A DNA stretch of 64,000 bases from Candidatus Fermentibacteraceae bacterium (GTDB lineage Bacteria > Fermentibacterota > Fermentibacteria > Fermentibacterales > JCC-6): the NCBI GenBank assembly GCA_016744855.1, contig JADGDO010000006.1, positions 94,126-158,125 on the forward strand, written 5' to 3'. The position numbers and the translations under genes were made by a program. The notes below the pieces were generated by a model. That model was not told the DNA's origin, ran no database searches, and worked only from the letters and a program-made list of their open reading frames with translations. This document shows, one piece after another, positions 47,201 to 54,695 of the stretch; the first letter of the stretch is position 1; every line of letters starts with the position of its first letter.

Positions 47201-47542
47201 GCCGAGTACTTGAACAGAATACTTTGATAGAACTCCACTTCTATAAAGTTCAGTTCCGCAGTTGAGAGCAGTCTGGCCGCCTGTACCAAGCATGATTGCG
47301 TCGGGTCTCTCCTTCGCAATAACCTTTTCAACGAAGTGCGGAGTAACAGGCAGAAAAAAGATTCGGTCTGCCATGTGAGATGAGGTTTGAACAGTTGCAA
47401 TGTTCGGATTCACAAGAATTGTTCGAATGCCTTCTTCACGGAGGGCTTTAAGTGTTTGACTACCAGAGTAGTCGAATTCACCGGCTTCACCGATTTTTAG
47501 CGCAGCACTTCCAAGAACCAGCACACTCTTCACTGTCTTCAT
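44255..47542 (-). CDS. carB: Carbamoyl phosphate synthase, large subunit (eukaryote-like type)
   Basis: Makes carbamoyl phosphate from bicarbonate, ammonia supplied by CarA, and two ATP. 1095 residues: two ATP-grasp halves (~1-545 and ~565-925) and a C-terminal MGS-like allosteric domain. At many diagnostic positions it follows animal/fungal CPS rather than E. coli Car[108 protein letters not shown] and [17 protein letters not shown] behind GGAGG, overlapping the carA stop (ATGA). An extra basic tail ([17 protein letters not shown]) is present. Confidence 0.95.
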   Translation of the reverse strand: MKTVKSVLVLGSAALKIGEAGEFDYSGSQTLKALREEGIRTILVNPNIATVQTSSHMADRIFFLPVTPHFVEKVIAKERPDAIMLGTGGQTALNCGTELYRSGVLSKYSVQVLGTPVEVIMKSEDRSLFAAHLKVNGLPIPESKAAHSVEEALAAASEVGYPCMARAAFALGGLGSGICTNEEELSELASKAFVYADQLLIEEYLEGWKEIEYEVVRDISGTCLTICNMENLDPMGIHTGESIVVAPSQTLNNTEYHELRDAARRVASSLGIVGECNVQFALSPRGEGYRIIEANARLSRSSALASKATGYPLAWVAAKLSLGKKLHEIKNTVTGCTTAAFEPALDYIVVKMPRWDFNKFSGVSSKIGTSMKSVGEVMAISRSFEEALQKAIRMLQTGRNGLVLNTTPRASSVSDELKYPSHNRLYAVAESLENGASIPEIHAQTGIDPWFLHCIAGIVKLSQKLKKTSLNELDMDLLLNSKKYGFSDNQIAIATGASEEKIRNLRNKLDIFPSVKQIDTLAGEYPAVTNYLYLTYNGTENDVTRCSNKSVIVLGSGTYCIGSSVEFDWSCVSAIRALREKGYSTIVINNNPETVSTDFDESDRLYFEELNLETVLDIYRREDPHGVILFAGGQVANNLALQLLNKDIRILGTCPKNIHRAESRHTFSALLEELNIAQPPWVEAASIEGTRRFANEHGYPLLVRPSYVLSGAAMGVAANEQQLEKLLLTASAVSEEHPVVISKFIEGAHEIDLDGVAQDGEIITCAISEHVENAGIHSGDATLVFPPQRVYHETVRQSRKIANRIASALCINGPFNIQLMARDNKVMVIECNLRASRSFPFVSKVMNRNLIETATQVVMGIHHEPESFRFFDLDYVGVKAPQFSFTRLQGADPVTGVEMASTGEVAALGRTFNEAYIKALMCVGFELPPKRILVSLNGMETNAGMAKSMKALSDKSIEIWAPEGTSSFLRAVGVNTITIPDEGIADALSSQSFQILFSISDRRSEAEFKKDYTLRRAAADRDIPVITSLQAARRLCEALSEVSIEDLKICGLDEYRASAKNPGKVAGQKRTSATLRGSSGKRGEKTNNLIGDTNV

Positions 47543-48633
47543 TTTTGACCTCCAGAAAGCATCAAGGCAAACTGATCGAATAGACAGCCAGCCTCAAGAG
47601 GCCCCGGTGAAGCTTCAGGATGAAACTGCACACCTATAAAGGGCAGGCTTTTATGAATAATGCCCTCGACAGAATCGTCATTTACATTTCTGAAGAGAAT
47701 TTCCCAACCGGGGGGAAGAGAATCCTCTGTAACCTGATAGCCATGGTTCTGGGATGTCAGAAAAAACCTGGGAGATTCTTCTTTTTCCTCGATACATGGT
47801 TGATTCTGCCCCCTGTGGCCGTATTTCATTTTTTCAGTTGATGCTCCTGCTGCCAGAGCAAGTATCTGGTGGCCGAGACAGATGCCCATAACAGGTACAC
47901 CCTCAGCAAGCAGACTTTTCACTGAGGTTATCGTCTCACTCCATTCACATGGATCGCCCGGTCCATTTGAGAGAAGAACTCCGTCAAATTCTCCCTTAGT
48001 GAAGGAATGGTTCCATGGAACCTCAACCACATTGATATCTCTCTTTGAAAGACACCTTTTTATGTTCATCTTAGCGCCGCAGTTAACAAGAGCCACTCGA
48101 GGGCTCTCTGAGTCAACTCCAGTGGAGTTACTGTTATGTCTCTTTAAGCATTGAATCATCTGTTCAGCTGGCGTAAGGGAAGAGGGCACTGGTTCAATAC
48201 TGTTGATGCGGAGTGACCCCGCCATAGTACCTTTCTGTAGAAGGTGCTTTGTAAGGGCTCTGGTATCGACACCTTGAATTCCCGGGATGCCACAGGATTT
48301 CAGCCAGCTGTCTAGATCCATCTTCATTTCGTAGTGACTCGGTGAAAAACAGCAGGAGGCAACCACAAGACCGGCAACTCGAATTCCTTCAGACTCAAAA
48401 GCAGATGAATCCAACAGTGATGGCACTCCATAGTTTCCAGAAAGAGGATAGGTAAGTACAAGTATCTGTCCAGTGTAAGATGGATCTGTTAGAGCTTCTG
48501 TATAGCCAACCATCCCGGTGTTAAATACAACCTCACCCCTTACTGAGGTTGCGGCTCCGAATGCAGAGCCAGTGAATAAATACCCATCTTCAAGTCGCAG
48601 TTCTGCTTTGTCCCGGTTTTCTCCAAGATTCAC
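47539..48633 (-). CDS. carA: Carbamoyl phosphate synthase, small (glutaminase) subunit
   Basis: Hydrolyses glutamine and channels ammonia to CarB. 364 residues: N-terminal CPSase domain with GEVVFNTGMVGYTEALTDPSYTGQ, and a class I GATase with nucleophile Cys in GVPVMGICLGHQ and the His-Glu pair in VQFHPEASPGP. GTG start behind AGGAGA, 29 bases after argR. The NHGYQV and HPEASPGP segments are shared with both bacterial and eukaryotic CPS. Overlaps carB by four bases. Confidence 0.96.
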   Translation of the reverse strand: MNLGENRDKAELRLEDGYLFTGSAFGAATSVRGEVVFNTGMVGYTEALTDPSYTGQILVLTYPLSGNYGVPSLLDSSAFESEGIRVAGLVVASCCFSPSHYEMKMDLDSWLKSCGIPGIQGVDTRALTKHLLQKGTMAGSLRINSIEPVPSSLTPAEQMIQCLKRHNSNSTGVDSESPRVALVNCGAKMNIKRCLSKRDINVVEVPWNHSFTKGEFDGVLLSNGPGDPCEWSETITSVKSLLAEGVPVMGICLGHQILALAAGASTEKMKYGHRGQNQPCIEEKEESPRFFLTSQNHGYQVTEDSLPPGWEILFRNVNDDSVEGIIHKSLPFIGVQFHPEASPGPLEAGCLFDQFALMLSGGQK

Positions 48634-48662
48634 TTGTTTCTCCTGTGCTGCTAAATGAAAGG

Positions 48663-49118
48663 CTACTCCAGGTAGCCGTTGAATATCCCTCTTAATTGAA
48701 TAGCTGTTCCTTCATCTGATACTACACACATCACCGTGTTATCTCCCGCTACCGTACCTAGAAGACCATCTACATCTGTGCAGTCAAGCACTCTTGCTAT
48801 CGCTTGAGCTTCTGCAGGGTTTGTGTAAACAATAACGATATTACCACTTGATGCGACGCCAGTTACAGATATCTGGAATCGCCTTTTTATGCCGAGAGAG
48901 GTTTCAATTCTTCTCTCTTCACCGGCAAGTCTGTAAACGAATGAGCCATCCTGTGTCTGCATACGAAAGGCCCCAAGGGCATTTAGATCTCGGGAGAGAC
49001 TGGATTGTGAAACAACAACACCTCTTTCCTCGAGGAGCTCCTGCAGCTTCAACTGACTACCGGTATGCTCATCCGAAAGCAGCCCTGCAATCATGTCGAG
49101 TCTTTGTTTTCTTGTCAT
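48663..49118 (-). CDS. argR: Arginine repressor
   Basis: 151 residues from the ATG at 49118 (GGAGGGC upstream). The N-terminal winged-helix DNA-binding domain (TRKQRLDMIAGLL ... VVVSQSSLSRDLNALGA) carries the SSLSRDL recognition helix; the C-terminal oligomerisation and arginine-binding domain has the LDCTDVDGLLGTVAGDNTVMCV block with the paired acidic residues that bind the ligand. As first gene of the operon, behind two ARG-box-like sites, it probably represses itself and carAB-argGH when arginine is plentiful. Confidence 0.95.
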   Translation of the reverse strand: MTRKQRLDMIAGLLSDEHTGSQLKLQELLEERGVVVSQSSLSRDLNALGAFRMQTQDGSFVYRLAGEERRIETSLGIKRRFQISVTGVASSGNIVIVYTNPAEAQAIARVLDCTDVDGLLGTVAGDNTVMCVVSDEGTAIQLRGIFNGYLE

Positions 49119-49134
49119 AAGCCCTCCAAACAAA

Positions 49135-49169
49135 TTAATGAGTATGCATTGGGGGCGAATATATATGCA
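49135..49169 (-). promoter_or_regulatory. Tandem ARG boxes (ArgR operator)
   Basis: On the minus strand TGCATATATATTCG (49169-49156) and TGCATACTCATTAA (49148-49135) both resemble ArgR half-site pairs; they are offset by exactly 21 bases, the centre spacing of tandem ARG boxes in characterised operators. Box 1 covers the predicted -10 element, box 2 the likely transcription start. Confidence 0.75.
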
Positions 49170-49185
49170 GAGATGTAAATGTCAA
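49158..49185 (-). promoter_or_regulatory. Promoter of the argR operon
   Basis: Reading the minus strand, TTGACA (49185-49180), a 16-base spacer and TATATT (49163-49158). The -10 element lies inside ARG box 1, so ArgR binding would block polymerase. Confidence 0.7.
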
Positions 49186-49306
49186 TGAATTGAAAACTCG
49201 GAACTATCTGATTTTATGAAAGAAAGTCATAACCCTCCGGAACCTTACTTGACATGATAACTGGTTATTCATAGCTTATTTAGGATGATATTGAAAGGAG
49301 GTAAAC

Positions 49307-49912
49307 ATCTTCTTTACGCTAGCAAGCCGCATAAAAATACGGCTCTTCGTGTTGGTTCTGTTTTTGTTGTCCACTTCTGCTTTCGGGGATGATGTTCTCC
49401 TCGAGACCGATTTCACTGAATTACCACAGAACTGGAATAATGACGGGTTTAGCATTCGCTGGTACGGTGCTGTTTTCCATTATGTGGGTCAACAGCATAT
49501 CTCTGTGAAGCTTCAAACAGGGAGCAGCGACGAATGGGAGAAGAACGTATTCATTCCCGATGGTATCGACTCTGTCAGAATTGAGATAGACCATTCTCTG
49601 CAAGTTTCAGGGGGAGAATACCCTCAACTCACTTTTTACATTAAATTGGGAAATCTATCCGAAACAGAATATTTGTGGTACGAGTATATCAATCACGAGC
49701 AGCCCAGCTTCAACCAGACATTGTCACATTCCTACTGCCCAGACTGGTTGATCGGCGGGGATCTATTGGGAATTCGCATCTATGTTCACGGCTGGCCTGG
49801 TGAATTCGGGTCAGGTGTGGATTGGATCATAACCTATCTGAAAGTGACAGCTTTCGGTGATGATCTGACATTTACTCCCAACACATGGGCAGGGATAAAG
49901 AGCAGTTTTTAA
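49307..49912 (+). CDS. Exported protein with apparent ATC start
   Basis: About 201 residues if started at ATC 49307, which follows a near-perfect AAAGGAGGT by four bases. That start gives a complete signal peptide (FFTLASRIKIRLFVLVLFLLSTSAFG). The first standard codon, GTG 49349, has no ribosome-binding site and would remove the basic n-region. The mature protein has a jelly-roll-like order of strands with many aromatics (FSIRWYGAVFHY, EYLWYEYINHEQPSF, GVDWIITYLKVTAFG), possibly carbohydrate-binding, but no family is recognised. Divergent from argR. Confidence 0.68.
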   Translation: MFFTLASRIKIRLFVLVLFLLSTSAFGDDVLLETDFTELPQNWNNDGFSIRWYGAVFHYVGQQHISVKLQTGSSDEWEKNVFIPDGIDSVRIEIDHSLQVSGGEYPQLTFYIKLGNLSETEYLWYEYINHEQPSFNQTLSHSYCPDWLIGGDLLGIRIYVHGWPGEFGSGVDWIITYLKVTAFGDDLTFTPNTWAGIKSSF

Positions 49913-50126
49913 TCACATCGGCATCAACTTTCACAGAGCAAAACCCGCTATCCCTGGATGCAGACGCTCTTTTCATTCTACGCAGAAGCTCTAGAACGCC
50001 TTTCCGGGGAGGTGCAAGTCTATATCTTTTCTTTGGATTTCTAAATTATATTTATTCAAACTGTTACGCAATTTCCAGCACTGACTTGAGTCAACGGCAA
50101 CAGCAAGTATGGAATGTGAGGGAATA

Positions 50127-50603
50127 ATGAAAGTAAGATACGATTCCTATTGTGGTCTCAACTGTGGCGCATGTCCCGTTGGCAGAGCAAATGAAATGAA
50201 TGATACAGAGGCCATCAAAAAGTTCGCTGAAGAGTGGGGAACAACTGTAGAAGCTCTCAGATGCACCGGTTGTAAAACAGAGATCACATCAGGCTACTGC
50301 ACGAACTGTGAAATGAGACTCAGTGCAAGAGATAAAAACCATGAATTCTGTGTTGAATGCAGCGAGTACCCCTGCAAAGACATTACCGATTTCAGAAATG
50401 ATAAAGCACCACACCATTCGATAGTCTTCACCAATCTTCAGAAGATTGAGGAGAATGGTCTCGAGGAATGGTTGAAGGTCCAAAAGATCAGGTGGTCTTG
50501 TAGCAGTTGCAGCACCAGCTTTGACTGGTACAGTGAAACCTGTGAAAAATGTGGAAAAAAACTTTACAATGCTGTTGATGAAGAAAAAGATTTGCTTATC
50601 TGA
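50127..50603 (+). CDS. DUF3795 cysteine-rich protein (long copy)
   Basis: 158 residues. The DUF3795 core has SYCGLNCGACPVGRAN, RCTGCKTEITSGYCTNCEMR and CVECSEYPCKDI. A C-terminal extension has a helical segment and a zinc ribbon, WSCSSCSTSFDWYSETCEKCGKKLYN. The ATG at 50127 has AGGGAA. Closely related to the 31749 gene, which lacks this extension. Cytoplasmic; Cys pattern suggests metal binding; role unknown. Confidence 0.85.
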   Translation: MKVRYDSYCGLNCGACPVGRANEMNDTEAIKKFAEEWGTTVEALRCTGCKTEITSGYCTNCEMRLSARDKNHEFCVECSEYPCKDITDFRNDKAPHHSIVFTNLQKIEENGLEEWLKVQKIRWSCSSCSTSFDWYSETCEKCGKKLYNAVDEEKDLLI

Positions 50604-50629
50604 AACCCATATAGGAAGAGACCTAACAA

Positions 50630-51055
50630 ATGAACCTCATCTTGACTGTTTTTCTGCTTTTACAGGCATCAGCCGGCGCTGTGCAGCTTAAACCAACCAT
50701 GGCACAGTGGTACAGCGATATAGCTGGAACATACACCGGCACATTGTTTTCCGCAGGATACGATATACCAGTAGAAACAACATTCTTTTTTGAAGACGGG
50801 GTCCTCCTGGGTGAATATGTCATGGATGAGGACAGTACACTGAGTCGTGGTGATCTTAGCAGTATTCTTTTCGGTGAAGAATACCTCTTAACGTGCACAT
50901 GGACTGACATATACGGTTCGGGTCCTGTTTCCTTTGTCTTTACTGACAACTGTACCGGGTTTGCAGGTTTCTGGAGCAGTGGAAATGATTCTTCTTCCTA
51001 CAACTGGTGGGGTGAAAAAGAGGAAACAGAGTTTCAACAGCCAGTCAGAGATTAG
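50630..51055 (+). CDS. Exported small protein of unknown function
   Basis: 141 residues with signal peptide MNLILTVFLLLQASAGA. The mature domain has short strands typical of a small beta-barrel or lipocalin-like fold: GTYTGTLFSAG, ETTFFFEDGVLLGEYVMD, LTCTWTDIYGSGPVSFVFTDN, FAGFWSSGN. No lipobox or sorting domain. Weak ribosome-binding site. It lies 26 bases after the DUF3795 gene and may share its mRNA. Confidence 0.7.
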   Translation: MNLILTVFLLLQASAGAVQLKPTMAQWYSDIAGTYTGTLFSAGYDIPVETTFFFEDGVLLGEYVMDEDSTLSRGDLSSILFGEEYLLTCTWTDIYGSGPVSFVFTDNCTGFAGFWSSGNDSSSYNWWGEKEETEFQQPVRD

Positions 51056-51158
51056 GTTGTTAGCGCGGGTGAGTAAGCATGGGGGAAGAGGCATCGGTTG
51101 AATTCCTGTGATCTGAGCAAACAACCGGAGTTTTTTCATAAGCAGAGGGTGGTAGAAC

Positions 51159-51497
51159 ATGTTTATAGAGTATATAGGGTACCTGAGCTTTGGAATCAGC
51201 TTGATAGGAGTGCTTGTTATAGTCAGTGGCACGATTCAAGCACTAGTGGAATTTGTTCGTCTTGAGGTTAAAAACCTTCATGGAGAAAATATCTGCCCTA
51301 AAAGGGGGCTTATCCGCCACCACTTCGGCGCTTATATTCTTCTTGGCCTCGAGTTTCTTATTGCAGCTGATATTGTTGACACCATCAGTCAGCCGGGTCT
51401 GCAGGAACTCGCTACTCTCGGAGCGATTGTTGCCATCAGAACAATTCTCAGTGTTTTCCTGAACAAAGAGATGCAGAACCATTCCTGCAAGAGTTAG
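51159..51497 (+). CDS. DUF1622 membrane protein
   Basis: 112 residues with three hydrophobic helices: ~4-28, ~56-75 (AYILLGLEFLIAADIVDTI) and ~84-101 (LATLGAIVAIRTILSVFL). RHHFGAYILLGLEFLIAADI and the AIVAIRTILS block identify the DUF1622 family of small integral membrane proteins. Function unknown. ATG behind AGAGGGTGG. Confidence 0.86.
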   Translation: MFIEYIGYLSFGISLIGVLVIVSGTIQALVEFVRLEVKNLHGENICPKRGLIRHHFGAYILLGLEFLIAADIVDTISQPGLQELATLGAIVAIRTILSVFLNKEMQNHSCKS

Positions 51498-51630
51498 AAG
51501 TAATCTTACTGTCTCCGATGAACGGGAAACACAACAACTGATCAGGGAAGAGTATGACTGAAAACATGATGAAAATACTTCAAGAGTTCATGCCCCCTCC
51601 AGGCATTCTCAATTTAGAAGGAGATTGTAG

Positions 51631-52782
51631 TTGAAGGATAACAACAGATTGAACCAGGTCGCTAAAATCAGCATAGCGGGTTTTTCTCTCCTCTTTCTTC
51701 TAATAGCAGCATCCTGTGGTCAAAGTGGTGAATTAGCGGCAATGATCGAGGAAGTAGCCAACTACGAACACTGCCTTGTTCCATACGATTCAATTGGGGT
51801 GAGAGTTGGAGATGTCAGGTTGTTGTTCGGTTTCATCTACTGGGCTGATTTAACAGTTGACGGGAATATTGCCATTCTGGATAACACTTATGAAGGTGTG
51901 AGGTTTTACTCACCCGATGGCACCCATATTGAAACCTTTGCGCCTATTGGAGAAGGTCCAGGAGAGCTGTTGGCACTTGATAGGATGGCTTTCGATCAGG
52001 AGGGAAACCTCTATCTTGGAGATTACAGTAATCGAAAGATGTGTTTATATGACAGGGACTTCAATCTTCTAAAAGAGATAGAATTCTTTGGAGGATTTCG
52101 GTCAGGAGCTTATAGGATGTTTCCCGGTCCTGATTCAACGTTTATTTTGAAGACAGGGTATTTCACAGAAGACTCCTTTGGTACAGAAGTAGCAAGATAT
52201 TCAACTGAAGAAACACCTGATCACATTTATCGAAGACGAATGGTTTCTGCTGCCGAGGGTATGAATTTCCAGCAATTGACTGCCATGGTATTAGCGGTCG
52301 ATCCAGCCGGAAGAGTATACATTGCAGATGCTGTTCATGACGAGTTCAAAATCATCTGCTACTCGCAAGATGGAGACAGCCTGTTTTCATTCGGATTTGA
52401 TGACTACGAACCCATTGCAGTACCTCAACACTCTCGCGACTCGTATAGGGAGAGGGAGCTTGAACGTTATATAGATTTTAGTGGGAGCGCAGAAGGTTTC
52501 AACTTCGAATCTCCAGAGTATTACAGAGCAATAATGTCAATAGCGATTGATAGTCAGAATAGAATCTGGGTGCGTGAGGAATACAATACCAGAATTTCTT
52601 ACATTTTCAATGATGAGGGTACATATCTTTTCACGATGGGAACGGATTTACCAGGTTGGCAGACTACCATTGGCTGGAATCTCAGAGTAAGCCCAAGGGG
52701 TATTCTAGCGAACCCGAGGAACCCTGAGGAGTTTTCACTTGTCTACATGATGAGGGAGAAAACGGCTTCTTCGTCAGAGTAG
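51631..52782 (+). CDS. Six-bladed beta-propeller lipoprotein
   Basis: 383 residues; TTG start behind AGAAGGAG. Lipobox IAASC. Shares with the 32196/33387 pair the motifs LVPYDSIGVRVGD, NIAILDNTYEGVRFYSPDG, IGEGPGELLALD, YRRRMVSAAEGMN, YSQDGDSLFSFGFDDYEP, NRIWVREEYN and the tail GILANPRNPEEFSLVYMM. Hence the third member of that branch, 17 kb away. Blades 2-5 diverge. Envelope-anchored scaffold or ligand-binding protein; role unknown. Confidence 0.84.
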   Translation: MKDNNRLNQVAKISIAGFSLLFLLIAASCGQSGELAAMIEEVANYEHCLVPYDSIGVRVGDVRLLFGFIYWADLTVDGNIAILDNTYEGVRFYSPDGTHIETFAPIGEGPGELLALDRMAFDQEGNLYLGDYSNRKMCLYDRDFNLLKEIEFFGGFRSGAYRMFPGPDSTFILKTGYFTEDSFGTEVARYSTEETPDHIYRRRMVSAAEGMNFQQLTAMVLAVDPAGRVYIADAVHDEFKIICYSQDGDSLFSFGFDDYEPIAVPQHSRDSYRERELERYIDFSGSAEGFNFESPEYYRAIMSIAIDSQNRIWVREEYNTRISYIFNDEGTYLFTMGTDLPGWQTTIGWNLRVSPRGILANPRNPEEFSLVYMMREKTASSSE

Positions 52783-52809
52783 AAGATTGCAACAGTATCA
52801 AGGAAAAAC

Positions 52810-53394
52810 ATGACTGAAAAGATGACAAAGTACCTCGATTTTATGCGAGAACTTGAGAAACTGAAGACAGTAACCCGTATGAACCGCACCCTTGACCCGG
52901 GCAGGCAGGAGAACTCTGCTGAGCATTCCTGGCATACGTCTATCATTGCACTCTTAATGCAGGGCTACCTACCTCCGAACACAGACATTAGCAAAGTGGT
53001 TAAGATGATTCTCATCCACGACATTGTCGAAATCGACACCGGAGACACATACCTCTACGATGAAGAAAAAAGAAAGCAGGCAAAACACAAGGAAGCGATA
53101 GCAGCTCAAAGGCTCTTCGGTCTTCTTCCTGAACCGCACAACAAAGAATTTCTAAACCTCTGGAATGAATTCGAAGCAAAGGAAACATTGGAAGCAAAAG
53201 CAGCATCGGTGCTTGATGCTCTGCAGCCTCTTATCAACCACGATGTTACCGGCAAGGGGAACCCCAGAGGAATGACCAGAACAATGATCACAGAGAAGAA
53301 AATATTCATCAGGGATGTTTCTCCAGAGCTTTGGGAGCTGGCAGAGCAGCTAATTGAAAACGCTGTAATCAAAGGTTTATGCAGTAACGAATAG
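52810..53394 (+). CDS. HD-domain phosphohydrolase (YfbR/HD_3 type)
   Basis: 194 residues. Metal ligands of the HD fold: H39 in SAEHSWHTS, H70-D71 in LIHDIVEIDTGDT with neighbouring acidic residues, and a late Asp in VLDALQPL. This is the HD_3 subfamily, whose characterised members dephosphorylate deoxyribonucleoside 5'-monophosphates; the same activity is a reasonable guess. Cytoplasmic. ATG behind AAGGAAA. Confidence 0.88.
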   Translation: MTEKMTKYLDFMRELEKLKTVTRMNRTLDPGRQENSAEHSWHTSIIALLMQGYLPPNTDISKVVKMILIHDIVEIDTGDTYLYDEEKRKQAKHKEAIAAQRLFGLLPEPHNKEFLNLWNEFEAKETLEAKAASVLDALQPLINHDVTGKGNPRGMTRTMITEKKIFIRDVSPELWELAEQLIENAVIKGLCSNE

Positions 53395-53487
53395 AAGAGG
53401 ATTGGCTCAGAAACGAATCTTCTGAAACACATAAAAGATGGAAAAAACTGCCAGAGTTGGATTTACCGTGATGAAGATTGGAGTAAA

Positions 53488-53898
53488 TTGAAGTCGGAAA
53501 CCAAAGCATCTCAGAGCTTCTTCACGCTTGCTCTAACTTTTTTCACAGTACATGAGATTGATGCAGCGGTAAGGCAAGAGTGGATGTTTATTCCTTTACT
53601 CAAAGACCTTTCAGCTTCAGTTGGGGAAACTGCCTTCATCGCACTTCATATTCCTCTTTTATTCTTACTATTTTCAATGGTAACAAGCGGTAACAGGAAG
53701 ATCAGAAGCCGTTCAAAATTCTTTTTTTCGATTCTATTCATCTGCCATTCTATTGCCCACTTCTTCCTCAGCGGTTACTGCAATTTCTCGTTCGCATCAT
53801 TCTGGCCGGCTCTATTTATCTACGGAGCTGCTGCTGCCTCAATTGCCTATCTAGTCGTGTTACGCTTCAACCCGAAGACTAAAGGGGGAGACAAATGA
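53488..53898 (+). CDS. DUF6713-like membrane protein
   Basis: 136 residues with about four hydrophobic helices. The segment FFTVHEIDAAVRQEWMFIPLLKDL and HIPLLFLLF follow the pattern of small membrane proteins (DUF6713-like) with an HExDA...EW motif. TTG at 53488 has GGAG four bases upstream. Overlaps the following gene by four bases, so both are translated together. Function unknown. Confidence 0.72.
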   Translation: MKSETKASQSFFTLALTFFTVHEIDAAVRQEWMFIPLLKDLSASVGETAFIALHIPLLFLLFSMVTSGNRKIRSRSKFFFSILFICHSIAHFFLSGYCNFSFASFWPALFIYGAAAASIAYLVVLRFNPKTKGGDK

Positions 53899-54437
53899 AA
53901 GCATCTGTATTTGTTGCAACCAGTCTTGATGGCTACATTGCCAGATCAGACGGATCCATTGATTGGCTGAATGAATCCAACAGCCTTGTTCCGGAAGGAG
54001 AAGACTGTGGGTTCAATGATTTCATGGAAACTGTTGATGCTCTGATCATGGGTAGAAAAACTTTTGAACAGGTTCTAACATTCGGTGATTGGGCCTACGG
54101 TGAAACACCTGTTATTGTGATGAGTCACAACGCTGTTGTGATCCCAAAGCACCTTACGGCAACGGTTTCTTATTCATCAGAACTCCCGTCGGATTTGCTG
54201 AATCGCCTTGAATCTTTGGGAATGAATCATGTGTATGTTGATGGAGGCACGACAATCCAAAGTTTTCTAGAAGAGGGGCTTATCGACGATGTCTGTATCA
54301 CAAGAATCCCAATTGTAATCGGTGAAGGAATTGCTCTCTTCAAAAAAACTGATACAGATATACATCTCATCCATCTGACCACCACTGCATACGACTTCGG
54401 TTTTGTTCAAACGACATACAAAATCGAGAAGAAATAG
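53895..54437 (+). CDS. Dihydrofolate-reductase-family protein (RibD C-terminal type)
   Basis: 180 residues. Pattern of the RibD_C/DHFR-like pyridine-nucleotide reductases: VFVATSLDGYIARSDGSIDWL, ALIMGRKTFEQVL, HVYVDGGTTIQSFLEEGLIDDV and IPIVIGEGIALF. These small proteins bind NADPH; most are uncharacterised and are not true folate reductases. ATGA overlap with the membrane protein in front suggests co-function, but the pairing itself is not one I recognise. Confidence 0.9.
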   Translation: MKASVFVATSLDGYIARSDGSIDWLNESNSLVPEGEDCGFNDFMETVDALIMGRKTFEQVLTFGDWAYGETPVIVMSHNAVVIPKHLTATVSYSSELPSDLLNRLESLGMNHVYVDGGTTIQSFLEEGLIDDVCITRIPIVIGEGIALFKKTDTDIHLIHLTTTAYDFGFVQTTYKIEKK

Positions 54438-54595
54438 AAATTCAAGCCCTTGAAAATCAATCGTTTTCCCTTTCTGCGACATGAACGAATCTCGCTCAGC
54501 CTTCTTTTGTGATCTATCTGGTATTCTGCAATACGAGATGATTTTCTGAACGGAAACTAGATAACACAAAAATCCATCAAATAGCGTATCTGTTC

Positions 54596-54695
54596 ACTGT
54601 ATTAACATCAATACCGTGAAAATCCGTTATGTATCATTTCTTTTTACTGTATTGTTGCGAAAATCGTGAAAATATGTTAAATTCAAGTTATGAGT
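54596..54695 (+). repeat. 50-bp imperfect tandem repeat before fic (candidate operator)
   Basis: Two units, offset by exactly 50 bases, share ACTGTATT (54596 and 54646) and CGTGAAAAT-xx-GTTA (54615 and 54665). The second copy ends at the fic start. AT-rich. The equal spacing and position suggest binding sites for an autoregulator. Confidence 0.6.

Noticed and set aside
49249..49277. TTGACA as -35 of a promoter for the 49307 gene
   Set aside because: The hexamer is perfect but the best -10 at proper distance (TAGCTT) matches only half the consensus.
49885..50127. 80-codon frame after the ATC-start gene
   Set aside because: Overlaps the end of that gene, has no ribosome-binding site and no recognisable pattern.
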